NCBI GenBank assembly: GCA_017979445.1
Contig: CM030708.1
Coordinates: 29,297,613-29,361,612, forward strand
DNA: 64,000 nt
From: Akebia trifoliata
Taxonomy: Eukaryota > Streptophyta > Magnoliopsida > Ranunculales > Lardizabalaceae
Reading direction: 5' to 3'
Shown: piece after piece, positions 37,098 to 48,545 of the stretch
Numbering within the stretch: position 1 is the stretch's first letter
How the letters are laid out: each line of letters begins with the position of its first letter
Notes under the pieces: generated by a model
What the model saw: the letters and a program-made list of their open reading frames with translations, nothing else
Database searches by the model: none
What the model was told of the DNA's origin: nothing
Made by a program: the position numbers and the translations under genes

Positions 37098-38710
37098 AGA
37101 AGGTTGTTGGAAAGAATCAAGGAACTCGTCTCTGTTTCCTAGTGTCCTTGACTTTGTTATTTTGGTTCTTGTTGTTTTACTTCAATGTTTCGATCCTTGG
37201 AAGAGGTACTATCGATGAGTCGGTACAGTTACCAACAAATTCAGAACACACTTCATCGAAACAAATTTCAAAAAATTTCCCTTTCATGAAGGCAATGAGA
37301 ACCGTAGAGAATAAGAGTGATCCATGTGGGGGTAGGTACATTTATGTCCACGACCTCCCTCCTCAGTTCAATTCGGATATGTTGAAGGAGTGTAAGAGTC
37401 TTAGCCTTTGGACCAATATGTGCAAATTCACCAGTAATGCCGGGCTTGGTCCCCCACTTGAGAACGTCGAAGGGGTCTTCTCGAATACTGGGTGGTATGC
37501 AACGAACCAATTCGCTGTTGACGTGATCTTCAGCAATCGTATGAAACAGTACGAGTGCTTGACACAAGATTCTTCTATTGCTTCTGCCATCTTTGTACCC
37601 TTTTACGCGGGGTTGGATATCTCCCGATATCTTTGGGGCTACAACATTTCTGTTCGGGATGCTGCTTCGATAGCTTTGATGGATTGGCTTGTTAAGAGAC
37701 CCGAGTGGAGTGTCATGGGTGGAAAGGACCATTTTTTGGTTGCGGGGAGGATAACATGGGATTTTAGAAGATTAACAGATGTTGACTATGATTGGGGTAA
37801 CAAGCTTCTCTTTCTTCCCGCTGCGAAGAACATGTCGATGTTTGTGGTTGAATCGAGTCCATGGAATGCTAACGATTTCGCTATCCCGTACCCTACTTAC
37901 TTCCATCCTGCAAAGGATGCCGATGTGTTTGTTTGGCAAGACCGTATGAGGAAATTGGAGCGGCCATGGCTCTTCTCATTCGCCGGGGCTCCGCGTCCTG
38001 ACAACCCCAAATCAATCAGAGGCCAAATAATTGAGCAGTGCAAGACATCCAAAGTCAGCAAGTTATTGGAATGTGATTTCGGGGAGAGTAAATGCCACTC
38101 TCCAAGCAGCATAATGCAGATGTTCCAGAGTTCCCTATTTTGCTTACAACCTCAAGGAGATTCGTACACGCGGAGATCAGCTTTTGATTCGATGTTGGCG
38201 GGTTGTATACCCGTCTTCTTCCATCCTGGTTCAGCTTACACACAGTACACATGGCATCTTCCGAGGAATTATTCTAAGTACTCAGTGTTCATTCCAGAGG
38301 ATGACCTTCGTAAAAGGAATGTTAGCATAGAGGAAAGACTCCGTCAAATTTCTCCCGAGGAGGTGAAGATCATGAGAGAAGAGGTTATAAGCCTTATACC
38401 AAGGCTGATTTATGCAGATCCTCGGTCTAGATTGGAGACACTTAAAGATGCCTTCGACGTAGCTGTACAAGCAATTGTTGAGAAAGTTACGAAGTTGAGA
38501 AGGGATATTGTTGAAGGTCGAACAAATGATAATTTTGTGGAGGAAAATAGTTGGAAATATGAGTTGTTAGAGGAAGGACAACATGAGGTGGGCGCTCATG
38601 AGTGGGATCCGTTCTTCTCAAAACCAAAGGATGCTAATGCGGATTCTGGTAGTTCATCGGCAGAAGCTGCAAAAAATTCTTGGAAGAATGAAAGGAGGGA
38701 TCACTCATGA
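37055..38710 (+). CDS. MUR3: MUR3-type xyloglucan galactosyltransferase (GT47)
   Basis: An intact single-exon gene of 551 residues, with the start taken at ATG 37055 ([10 protein letters not shown]). It is a type II Golgi protein: a short basic N-terminus, a membrane anchor at about 27-49, a stem, then the exostosin/GT47 domain from [14 protein letters not shown] (~89) to about 435. Family blocks include [65 protein letters not shown] and [20 protein letters not shown]. The C-terminus has [10 protein letters not shown] and AAKNSW, as in Arabidopsis MUR3. MUR3 transfers galactose from UDP-Gal to xyloglucan side chains in the Golgi. The protein is shorter than Arabidopsis MUR3 mainly because the proline-rich stem is reduced. 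A broken partial copy lies at 42999-44040. Confidence 0.92.
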   Translation: MRRRLPVSIPSDQMEKVVGKNQGTRLCFLVSLTLLFWFLLFYFNVSILGRGTIDESVQLPTNSEHTSSKQISKNFPFMKAMRTVENKSDPCGGRYIYVHDLPPQFNSDMLKECKSLSLWTNMCKFTSNAGLGPPLENVEGVFSNTGWYATNQFAVDVIFSNRMKQYECLTQDSSIASAIFVPFYAGLDISRYLWGYNISVRDAASIALMDWLVKRPEWSVMGGKDHFLVAGRITWDFRRLTDVDYDWGNKLLFLPAAKNMSMFVVESSPWNANDFAIPYPTYFHPAKDADVFVWQDRMRKLERPWLFSFAGAPRPDNPKSIRGQIIEQCKTSKVSKLLECDFGESKCHSPSSIMQMFQSSLFCLQPQGDSYTRRSAFDSMLAGCIPVFFHPGSAYTQYTWHLPRNYSKYSVFIPEDDLRKRNVSIEERLRQISPEEVKIMREEVISLIPRLIYADPRSRLETLKDAFDVAVQAIVEKVTKLRRDIVEGRTNDNFVEENSWKYELLEEGQHEVGAHEWDPFFSKPKDANADSGSSSAEAAKNSWKNERRDHS

Positions 38711-39918
38711 TTGGCAGGAAAGAAACTTGATCTATAAAGCCTCTTACTTGCACTCACAGCTTGAAACAAGCTTGTCTTGGGCAAGTCATGAAGTGGATAG
38801 CAGTTATGGATTTTGGCAGGACGACATGATGAACTCATTTGGAAAACTTGCCATCGAGCTCTCTCGTAGACCTTGTTTGAACTTTAAACCTAATGTAGGT
38901 ATAGATGTTTCAAACCTCTCAATATATTTTTTTCTTAAAAGTTTAGAATTGTCGCATTTTGTTTTAAGGATCGGCTAAATAATTCTTTTTAATGTTTATC
39001 ACACTTGTACTGCCAAGATAGATGACTTGTCCTTATGTCTTCTGCTGGCTGTTGTAGTCCATCCAAAGCATATTAGAAGTAATAATTATATGTTAGTTTC
39101 TTGATTAATCTTTAGTTTTGATAGCTGGATTTTGGTTCATAGCATTTGATATTAGAGAAAGCTATTGCAAAAAAATGAAACTTGGAACTTATGTTGGCTT
39201 GCACTTGCACTGGTGTGGAACTTAATAGAAATGTTCTTTGATTTCCTAGATGAACCATGTTTATTGATAAAATAAAAAATAAAAAATAAAAATGAACCAT
39301 GTTTCATTGAGAAATATAGAAAAGAACAGTTGAATATGCCACTCTCATAAATTGTTGAAGGAAGACCCAATTATATATCATTTAAGCGAGAAGGAAATCA
39401 TGCTTCTGTAATTGACGAGAAATTTCTATGAAGTATCGGGTAACAGTCTCAATGTATATTGTTCTTAAAATGTATTGTCGGGTTTTACTATCAATTGGGG
39501 GAATTCCATTGGTCCTTATTGTGGTCAAAATCTTTGTGTTTTAGCCTTCATTCTTGGGGAAGGAGGGAGGGTGTTGCTTAGCTTCTTGATTTAGTCTTCT
39601 AATGATAGGAGTAAGTTTCAAGGTACGTCTTTGGGTTTTCAAAATGATGACTTACTCCTGGACTAAGGTTTTCCAATAAAGACTGACAAATAACCATAAT
39701 GCCATCACCTTCAACCTCCCAAAAGCTCATTAGGTTTCTGTAATGGGATTAGTATCAACAAACTTGTTACTAGGCTAAATGTAGCTAAAAAAACAACTCA
39801 ATTATTCCATATATCTAACCATAACAACAACAATTATTCCTCATAATAAACCATAAAAACAGACAAAACTACATAGTCCATAGCACAGGAATGCCTGCGT
39901 GCGTGCAAAATTATGTAA
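38711..39918. other. Spacer between MUR3 and the first GST
   Basis: No gene is seen. The part at 39340-39600 (TTGAAGGAAGACCCAATT onward) recurs at 44052-44360, so it belongs to the segmental duplication. Confidence 0.7.
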
Positions 39919-40938
39919 TTATGGAGCAGAAGAGGCAAGAACCATCTCTCTCTTGCATTTTATATAGGCTAGTGCCTCATCGTGATCAGGAAGATTGTCT
40001 TTGATTACGGGTACTTCCTTGAAATTCTCTATCCATTCATGCAAGCGAGGAAAGCTGTGGGATTCAACCAATTTTATGCCTACTGCTTCTTCTATCATTC
40101 CCAACCAATGACTAATCCATCCCATCGCTATGTCTACTAATCCAATTGTGTTGCCTCCGAAAAACTTCTTCTCTCCTAGCCCATATTCTTCCAAGGTTCT
40201 TAGAACTTCCAAGCTCTCTTTAACTGCTTTGTCATGTTCTTCACCCACGCCACAAATGAAACCGGAAAAAGTAGACACCTATATGATCAGAAACACTAAT
40301 TTGAGTTTAGTATTTGTGAATGGTAACCCTAAATTAAATAACTGTTACAGTACAAATAAAAATAAAAGTGAACACATAATGCAGCAAGATTTAAAATAAT
40401 TTGACAATGCCTACGTCCACTAATGAGATGAGAGGACTGAAACTTCTCTAAAACAAGTTAAAATCGCATATATTTTTTTTGTTAACTCATCTCTCCTCGA
40501 ATGTCCATCCAGTTGAGTCGAGTAAAAAATATTAAATGACCTAAACTGCCCTAATCTTCAACTTCTAGTCAAACTTAGGAGCTTAGCTCAAGTGTGAAAA
40601 AAATTAAAACAGAGAGATTAGTAAATCACCTTATCTTCTCCAAATTTGGTCCAAAACCGGGCAATGGCTCTCTCATGAGGATCTTTTGGCAACAATGGGT
40701 TGTGTGGCCATGTTTCTTCAATGTATTCGAGGATAACGACGGATTCAGAGATGGGTTTTCCTCGATGAACAAGAACAGGGATCTTCTTGTGAACTGGGTT
40801 ATACTGTAAGAGCAAATCATTCTTGTTGGAGAGATCCTCTTGTACATATTCATATTCGACACCCTTCAGTTTCAGAGCCCATATCACTCTGTACATAAAA
40901 GGACTAGGCCAAGCTCCAATCAGCTTAACTTCTTCCAT
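39919..40938 (-). CDS. Tau-class glutathione S-transferase (copy 1)
   Basis: Two exons encode 222 residues: 40938-40630 (103 aa) and 40278-39919 (119 aa). The GT-AG intron is 351 bp and phase 0 after GEDK, the usual position in tau GSTs. The thioredoxin-like N-domain has the catalytic serine in WPSPF (Ser12), the cis-proline in KKIPVL (Pro54) and the glutathione-binding ESVVILEYI (Glu65-Ser66). The helical C-domain carries [21 protein letters not shown]. Tau GSTs are plant cytosolic enzymes that conjugate glutathione to hydrophobic and stress-derived electrophiles. Exon 1 is nearly identical to copy 2, but exon 2 is not. The gene is convergent with MUR3 upstream. The copy is intact. Confidence 0.92.
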
Positions 40939-41517
40939 GTTTAAGATCTCTATTAAGTGATGGATTGATTTCTCTACTCCATTTCACTGGCATTTTATAG
41001 TGATCAAATCTAGTCTTCTTTCTTAGGCAATAAGATTCTACGGTCCACGCTGGAGAGGGAAGGTCAAACTTTTCATCAATACTGACCGTTACATTTTTTT
41101 GACCTTCATAGTGATTTTGGTATGCTACATGTTTCTCTTGAATATTTGAGATACCGCCATTTTTTTTCAAAATGATAACAGCACCCTTGACCTCAGTCTC
41201 ATGGTTTTAAAACTTGTTTTGACATCTCCTCTCGGATGAGTTTTACGATACGTTTGAGTTGTCTCATTCAACAATTAGAAAAATGAACCATGATTTTAAA
41301 TCTCGTCCAATACATTTGACTTGTATATCCATCTCGTTGGTGGATAATACTGAGACATTTGGGACAAGTCATCTCTGTCTCAAACAAGATTTAAAGCCAT
41401 GACTCAGTCTTCCCTTAAGGTTGTAGAGGATGGTAATAAATTTTAAAGGTTGAATTCAATATAATCTTAAGATTGAAGAGCAAGGAAAAAAATTTATTCA
41501 AGACATTAAAGATAGCT
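40939..41517 (-). promoter_or_regulatory. Upstream region of GST copy 1, shared with copy 2
   Basis: About 230 bp directly upstream of the start codon, plus further blocks to 41517, match the sequence upstream of copy 2 (47344-47840 and 48585-48685) and the relic at 42384-42607. Conservation ends at 41517, marking one border of the duplicated block. Confidence 0.7.
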
Positions 41518-42150
41518 CGACATTTTTTATTGTTGAGTTTGACTATTTTAACGGTTATTGTGGCAAATGTATCCACCACTATGGTTCAATGGTAAAAATT
41601 ATTGCATTCGACAATTTTTAAAAGTTGTTGAGTTCAACAATTTTTTTTATTGTTGAGTAACAATTCTAGAACTCAACAATTATTTAAAAAAAAATTAATT
41701 CAACAATTTTTATTGTTGCGATATGCAATAACTCTTAAAATTGTCAAACTCAAAGAATAAAAATGTTGAACTCGACAATTAAAAGTGACAAGCTCGACAA
41801 TAAAAAGTGATGAATTCTACATTATAACTGTGATCCTAATTTTTTTCAATTTTTTTTTATTTTTTAACTTCAATCTTAATAGATACTCTTGAAATACCTA
41901 AAATGCATATATTATAGTTGCGAAACAAACATTCGAATCATAAGTTATGATGAAAGCTTCAAAAAATTTAAAATCCAACTTCATTTGTCATTTTTTTGTT
42001 ACAAATCGTCAAAATAAATCGGAAAATATATCTAAATGTTCAAAATTTGGAGTATGTCATTATCTACTTGTCATTAACAATAAAAATTCATCAAAAATGA
42101 TTTTCCATATTAAAAAAAACTAAGTATAACTAATGAACTATCAAGTCACT
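41518..42150. repeat. Diverged half-copy related to the 19-kb foldback element
   Basis: A region with repeated TTGTTGAGTT / AACTCGACAATT motifs is followed by an ordered series: ATACCTAAAATGCAT, AATCATAAGTTATGAT, CAACTTCATTTGTC, ATTTTCC. The same order is seen in the right arm of the foldback at 18698-19723. Similarity is weak, so this is a tentative relation. Confidence 0.4.
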
Positions 42151-42383
42151 CCTAAGAGTTAGGGAGTTATCATATCTAGAATTTAATTCTAGACTTATTT
42201 TTTCTTTTGAAGATTAAAGGGGGAGTTAGGCAGACCCCCAACTAGAAAGAAACAAATTACATCCTTCCATACACATGCCAATTGGCATCCTTACATAAAA
42301 TTTCTTTAAGCTCCCTGAGAAGGTCCAATGGGTCCAACATCAAGCTGCGAGGAGAGGTGAGGTAAGAGGCATAGTCTACAAAT

Positions 42384-42640
42384 TACATAAAAGGACTAGG
42401 CCAAGCTCCAATCAGCTTAATTTCTTCCATGTTTAAGATCTCTATTAAGTGATGGATTGATTTCTCTACTCCATTTCACTTGCATTTTATAGTGATCAAA
42501 TCTAGTCTTCTTTCTTGGGCAATAAGATTCTACGGTCCATGCTGGAGAGGGAAGGTCAAACTTTTCATCAATTACTGACCATTACATTTTTTTGACCTTT
42601 CATAGTATTCTACGGTCCATGACTCCAGCACCGCACCCTG
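42384..42640 (-). pseudogene. Relic of a third GST 5' end
   Basis: The minus strand repeats the first ~15 codons and start codon (ATG at 42430) of the GST copies plus about 180 bp of their upstream sequence, then breaks off. It most resembles copy 1. It lies between the MUR3/GST copy 1 block and the broken MUR3 copy. Confidence 0.8.
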
Positions 42641-42998
42641 CCAATAAATTTAGTATTAAATTTAGGGTGATTTAGAAATACCCCCATTAATGAGATCATA
42701 CTATAAATAAGGAGACCTCTCCTACTTAAACCCAAAGCACAAGTCACGTATAAATCTCTTACTTTAGTTTTCTTCTCTTTGTTCTCTAATTTTTATCAAG
42801 TATCTTCGGGGGCTCTTTGGTAACTATCACATCGATGTCTTTTCAAGTGAGCATCGGCGATGAAGACGATTAAAAAAAGTTCACCGAAGAAGAAAATTGG
42901 ATTAAGAATTTATTGTAACATGAAGTTCGAATATTGAACCATCAAGTACCACAAATTTTCAAAAAGTAGGTGATGCAAAAAATTTCGTACACAATGTA

Positions 42999-44040
42999 AG
43001 ATGTCCAAAATCAGCAAGTTATTGGAATGTGATTTTGAGGAAAGTAGGTGTCACTCTCCGAGCAGCATAATGTAGATGTTTCAATGTTCCCTATTTTTCT
43101 TACAACCTCAAGGCAATTTGTACATGCGAAGATCGGCTTTTTATTTGATGTTGGTCGGTTGTATACCTATTTTCTTCTATCCCGGTTTGGCTTACACGCA
43201 GTACACGTGGCATCTTCAATGAATTATGCTAAGTACTCGGTGTTCATTATTGATGATGATATTCATAAATGGAATGTTATCATAGAGGAAGGATTCCATC
43301 AAATTTCTCCCGAGGAGGTGAAGATCATGAGAGAAGAGTTTATAAGCCTTATACGAAGGGTAATTTATGTAGATCCTTATTCAAGATTGGAGACACTTTC
43401 TGTTATGCAGAAATTGAACTAAGAAAACGAATTGGAAAAAATAAAAATAAGATTCTATCACACACATAAAATGCAAACTCATTTTACATGATTCCCTCAA
43501 GATTGAGGTATGTCCACGGATCACACAGATTCCGCTATGAAAAGAAAGCTCGTAATTACAAATTATACCCCTTCACTGAAAAATGAAAAATATAAATACC
43601 ATAGAAAACCTAATTAGGGTTTTACATAATATAGTGAAATTATAAAAATATCCTTGGAAAATTTTCTTTTAGTGGTTTTGTTCCCTAATACAACCCCCCC
43701 CCCCCTCCCCTCAGCGAGCTCAACACCAAGCTCAATTTGCAGGAACGTGTGGCTTGATTAACAGTACCTCCTTATAGACTAGTACTATCAGGCTCCACAA
43801 AACACAAATTAAGATGCCTTTGACGTAGTTGTACAAGCAATTGTTGACAAAGTTACAAAGTTGAGGAGGGACATTGTTGATGGTCATAATAGTTGGAAAT
43901 ATGAATTGTTAGAGGAAGAACAACATGAGGTGGGAGCTCATGAATGGGACCCTTTCTTCTTGAAACCTAAAGATGCTAATGCAGATTCGGGTGGTTCATC
44001 TGTTGAAGCTGCTAAAAATTCTTGGAAGAGCTTAATATGA
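42999..44040 (+). pseudogene. Broken partial MUR3 copy
   Basis: 42999-43405 matches MUR3 38041-38447, and 43813-44038 matches the MUR3 3' end from about 38446. The first ~330 codons are missing. A premature TAG replaces a glutamine codon near 43074. About 400 bp of unrelated sequence (43406-43812, with a C12 run at 43686) interrupts the match, and small indels break the frame. An open stretch at 43228-43405 still reads YAKYSVFI and [13 protein letters not shown]. Confidence 0.9.
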
Positions 44041-45139
44041 CCTTCTAGTATATTATTGAAGGAAGACCCAATTATATATATATCATTTAAGCGAGAAGGA
44101 AATCATCCTTACATCTTTAATTGACAAGACCTTTCTATGAATGCATGGGTGAGCCATAATTCGTAAGGTAGTATCACATAAAACACACATTCTCTCTCTC
44201 TCTCTCTCTCTTTCTTTGATGATGGGGGTGTCCGAACCGGAGTCTCAATGTATATTAGCAATTGGGGGATTCCATTGGTCATTATTGTTGTCAAAATCTT
44301 TTGTGTTTTAGCATTCCTGCTTGGGGAAGAAATGTGTTGCCTGGCTTCTTGATTTAGTCGTGTAACGATTGGAATTAATTATTTTCGAACTGATGACTTA
44401 TCTCTCGAATTTTGTTTCCAACATGCCTCCATCTTCAACATTTTGTCAAAGAGTCCGACTAGTCTTACTTAGTAAGATTTCAACTCTTACCAAGGGTTGC
44501 CGAGCTCACCTTGTGGTATCCAAAAACATTATCCAATCCCACTGGGTTGTAGAGGACAAAAAATTTTGAACTTTAAAAATGAAAGTTATTCTTCACTGTT
44601 GAATTTTAATTTTAAATTTAAGGAAGTGCCAACTTAACTAAGTGGTAAGATGATGTTCCCACTTCTCAGGTTAAGACTCTCTCGAACTCAACTTCATGTG
44701 CTAACCACTAACTTTATACCTATCCAAAAATAAATAAATAAAATTTGAGAGTTCTGTGTAAGTTTGGTAGCCGTCCATTTTCAAAAACTTAGATCCGACC
44801 CTTTCTTTTTGGTGGGGCGATATCAGTTTGAACCCAGGTTCATCGTATCAACACTCGCACACTCTGTTACTAACTAAGCTAGCTGGCACCTTCACATTGA
44901 TACTCTACACTAATCGATAAGCTTTTGATCTTAGGCTTCAATGCACCAAGGTCTTCACCCAAAAGCCCAGTAGGTTTAAAAAATAAAAATAGGAATGAGT
45001 ATCACCAAGCTAAATGCAACTGAAACAGCTCAATAATTCATACATTTAACCATGATAACAACAATCCTTCCACATAAAAACAGAAGAAACAACATAGTCC
45101 ATAGCACACAAATACCTGCGCACGTGCAAAATTCTGTAA
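44041..45139. other. Spacer in the right duplicate, with SINE-like elements
   Basis: It starts with the downstream flank shared with 39340-39600. A (TC)n run lies at 44191-44212. On the plus strand at 44630-44745, an A-box-like TAACTAAGTGGTAAG leads a short unit with an A-rich tail. On the minus strand at 44890-44800, TAGCTTAGTTAGTAAC and GGGTTCAAACT form SINE A and B boxes. No gene is seen. Confidence 0.5.
44800..44890 (-). mobile_element. tRNA-derived SINE remnant, same family as 22.9 kb
   Basis: The minus strand starts GGTGCCAGCTAGCTTAGTTA and has a B-box-like GGGTTCAAACT about 45 bp on. The start matches the copy at 22923 closely. Confidence 0.5.
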
Positions 45140-47343
45140 TTATGAAGCAGAAGAGGCAAGAACCATCTCCCTCCGACGTTTTATATAGGCTAGTGCCTCA
45201 TCACGATCAGGAAGATTGTTTTTTATTATGGGTACTTCCTTGAAATTCTTTATCCATTCATGCAAGTGAGGATAGCTATCGGCTTCAACCAATTTTATGC
45301 CTACTGCTTCTTCTATCATGCCCAACCAATGACTAATCCATCCCAGCCCTATGTCTGCTAATCCAATTGTGTCGCCTCCAAAAAACTTCTTCTCTCCAAA
45401 CCCATGTTCTTCTAAGATTCTTAGAACTTCCAAGCTATCTTTAACTGCTTTCTCTTGTTCTTTGCCGACGAACCGAATCAAACCGAAAAAAGTAATGATC
45501 TTCATCACCAAAAAATCAATTCAATTTTAGTCACTTTGAATGATATATATATATAGGGTAGCGTTCGGTGGACAACATTAGGGAGACAATGTTGAGAGAC
45601 AAAATTTGTCCTATATGACTTAAAAGTTTCAGATTGGGCTGATTTTTAGTGAGGATGATCTATATGGTGAGAAGATCATCTTCACAAAAAATCAGTCCAT
45701 TCTGAAACTTGTAATACCACCAAAAGTGGTTTACAAATTAACGGTAAAAAAATGATAGTCCACAATTAAAAAACTTTTAAATCAGATAGGACAAATTTTA
45801 TCTCTCAACGTTAATTTTATCTCCCAACGCTGTCTTCCTACCATTGAGAGATAAAATTCATGTCAAGCCAAGTCAAAAACTCATGAGTTTAGTCCGATGA
45901 GTCAAATTAAAGTATTAAGTGACCTAAAAAATCCTCATATAGATATACTCACGAGTTTAGTGCGGTGAGTCAAATTAAAATATTAAGTGACCTAAAACAC
46001 TCTCATCTTCAACCTAAATACCCTTGATCTTTTCTCTCCTAAACTAGACATCTTCAAGCTTTAGGGTAAAGAACTCGAAGAGTATTGATTTTTGGGAGAA
46101 AAATCTAGGGTTTTGAAAATTGAATTTCTGACCAAACTTACTGCTTTTTGGGTACTTACGAGTTGATTCTAACGAATTTTGTGGCTGAGTCATGTCAAAA
46201 TCCAACTCGACCAGGTAAGGCTGGGCGAGTCCTAAAACAATGATTACAACTTATAATTACCCATATGTGTTTGATTTAGAGTTGGTGGTCAACACCAACA
46301 AATGGTTGAGATGGAAGAATATTCCTAGAGATTCTCTACAAAATGAATCTCTAAAACAATACGTAGATCTCTAAGAAACATGTGTTTTTCCAAGGGCTGC
46401 AACTTGGGTGGGCTAACCTGAACTCAACTCAATTGACAGTAGATTATGAGTAGAGCCTGGGCTAGGATATCTCAAACCGACCTCCATTTGGGTTGAGCTC
46501 GATTGAGGGTGTGGGCAACCCAACTCAACCCCAACCCAATGCTATATATCAATATATAAATATTTTTAAACTATTTTTCAGTTATATTTTCTTACACATA
46601 TTTTGTATAACTAAAGAAAATAATCTTTTTTATTGATTTTTCTTTCTATTTCAATCTATTGCTATATATGTTTATATACAATAGTACAGATTTTTTAAGA
46701 TGGAGAGCCATTTACACGTTGGTTTACTGATAAATTATAAAATTTAATTGTTGATCAAAATGAAATTAGACATGTTCATCGAGTCCAACCCACCCAAGCT
46801 CAAGCCCGATGGTCAGCTTGAATTGAGCTCGGGGGGTCGAGGGTTCTACAACTTGGGTTGAGCCTGGGTTGGGGGTTTACCCTCCAACCCGACCAGGTTG
46901 CAGCCCTGATTTTTCCTCTTATTTCAACCGTATGTTTGATGGAAAATCTCAAGCATTGTTTAAAATTAAGTGTGAAAAAAAAATAAAAATAAAAAATAAA
47001 TAAAACACATATTAGTAGAGATTAGTAAAATCACCTTATCTTCTCCAAATTTGGTCCAAAACCGAGCAATGGCTCTCTCATGAGGATCTTTTGGCAACAA
47101 TGGGTTGTGTGGCCATGTTTCTTCGATGTATTCGAGGATAACGACGGATTCAGAGATGGGTTTTCCTCGATGAACAAGAACAGGGATCTTCTTGTGAACT
47201 GGGTTATACTGTAAGAGCAAATCACTCTTGTTGGAGAGATCCTCTTGTACATATTCATATTTGACACCCTTCAGTTTCAAAGCCCATATCACTCTGTACA
47301 TGAAAGGACTAGGCCAAGCCCCAATCAGCTTAACTTCTTCCAT
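45140..47343 (-). CDS. Tau-class glutathione S-transferase (copy 2)
   Basis: Two exons encode 222 residues: 47343-47035 (103 aa) and 45499-45140 (119 aa). The intron position and phase match copy 1. All key residues are kept: WPSPF with Ser12, [15 protein letters not shown] and [21 protein letters not shown]. Exon 1 differs from copy 1 by 2 residues of 103 (7 of 309 bases). Exon 2 differs by 28 of 119 residues. The intron has grown to 1,535 bp through two MITE insertions (45.55-45.86 and 46.39-46.91 kb) and local repeats. The role is as for tau GSTs in general, a cytosolic detoxification enzyme; the different C-domain would be expected to change substrate choice. The copy is intact. Confidence 0.9.
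45555..45857. mobile_element. Foldback MITE in the GST copy 2 intron
   Basis: A long inverted repeat: TTGAGAGACAAAATTTGTCC on the left pairs with GGACAAATTTTATCTCTCAA on the right, and GATTTTTAGTGAGGATGATC with GATCATCTTCACAAAAAATC in the centre. It is absent from the copy 1 intron. A related patch lies at 20895-21060. Confidence 0.7.
46392..46908. mobile_element. hAT-like MITE in the GST copy 2 intron
   Basis: Ends share AGGGCTGCAAC in inverted orientation. Flanks are GTTTTTCC (46384-46391) and ATTTTTCC (46909-46916), an 8-bp duplication with one mismatch. The interior is rich in GGGTTGAGC / CAACCC motifs and non-coding. It is absent from copy 1. Confidence 0.7.
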
Positions 47344-47881
47344 GTTTAAGATCTCTATTAAGTGATTGATTGGTTTCTGAACTCCATTTCACTTATATTT
47401 ATACTCATCAAATCTAGTCTTCTGGCTTGGAAAATAAGCTTCTACCGTCCGCACTGCAGAGGGAAGGTCAAACTTTTCATCAATTACTAACCACTACATT
47501 TTTTTTGACCTTTCATAGTACTAGATATGGGTGATTTTGCTACACCACATGCTTCTGGTGAATATCTGAGATACCCCCATTTTTTTTTTCAAAATGATAA
47601 CAGCTCCCTTGACCTTAGTCTCATGGTTTTAAAACTCGTTTTGACATCTCATTTTGGACAAGTTTTACCATACGTTCGAGTTGTCTCGTTCAACAATTAG
47701 AAAAATGAACCGTGGTTTTAAATCTCGCCCGATACTTTTGACTTATATATCCATTTCGTCGGTGGATAATACTAAGACATTTGGGACGAGTCATCTCAGT
47801 CTCAAACAAGATTTAAAGCCATGACTCAGTCTTCCCTTATATACTTATCTTCAACTTGTAAAAAAAAACAAAAAACCTTTA

Positions 47882-48542
47882 GGGTATGTTTGATTGCATG
47901 GAAAGTGACTTTCCATGGAATTTGAAATCCATGAAAAAATACTGGTGAAAAATAGGTGGGGTTGGAAAATCAGATTCCATTGTTTGATTTTACTTGAATA
48001 AAATCATAGAAAAAATATGAGAAAAAAAAAGAAGAGAAGATAAGGAGGAAGAGGAAGAGGGAGGGAGGAGAATGTGGCGGCAACGACGATAATAGTGACG
48101 GCGGTAGTGACTGCGACGGCGACGACGGTAGACATGGTGGCGGTGGAGGTAAGTGAGGAAGAAGAAAGGAGAACGTGATGGTGATGGTGGTGGAGGTGAA
48201 GGTAAGTGAGGAAGATGGGGGGAAAACGTAGTGGTGGTGGTGGTGGTGGCAGAGGAAGTGAGAGATGGAGAAGAAAGAGAAGAAGAGAGAGAGAAAATGT
48301 GGTCGGAGATGGTGATGATAGAGACGGAGATAGCGACGGTGATGATGATGATGACGAGGTTAGTGTAATGGTGATGATAGTGGTAGGAAAGAAGATATGA
48401 GTGGGGAAGAATTAGGAATGGACTTTTTGATTGGGGTGAAAAATGAATTTCTATTTCCATGTACAATCAAACACTTGAAAAATGTCATTTTCCATAGAAA
48501 TTGATTTTTCACCCTATTTTTCATGTACAATCAAACATACCT
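47882..48542. mobile_element. Harbinger-like MITE with purine-rich core
   Basis: The ends are GGGTATGTTTGATTG and the inverse of AGGTATGTTTGATTG, flanked by TTA on both sides (47879-47881 and 48543-48545), as in PIF/Harbinger MITEs. The core (48010-48400) is a strand-asymmetric GA/GGT-rich microsatellite-like block (for example GTGGTGGTGGTGGTGGTGG at 48230). Open frames in it are low-complexity and not believable genes. It lies inside the right duplicate only. Confidence 0.7.
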
Positions 48543-48545
48543 TTA

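Noticed and set aside
37268..38470. Minus-strand open frames inside MUR3
   Set aside because: Antisense shadows of a well-conserved coding region.
42640..42998. TATA-containing segment left of the broken MUR3 copy as an LTR
   Set aside because: Composition and a TATAAATA box are suggestive, but no paired end, primer site or target duplication was found.
48206..48400. Basic Gly/Arg-rich open frame (and Ser/Pro-rich frame on the other strand) at 48.0-48.4 kb
   Set aside because: Pure product of the GA/GGT-rich core of a MITE; low complexity in all frames.
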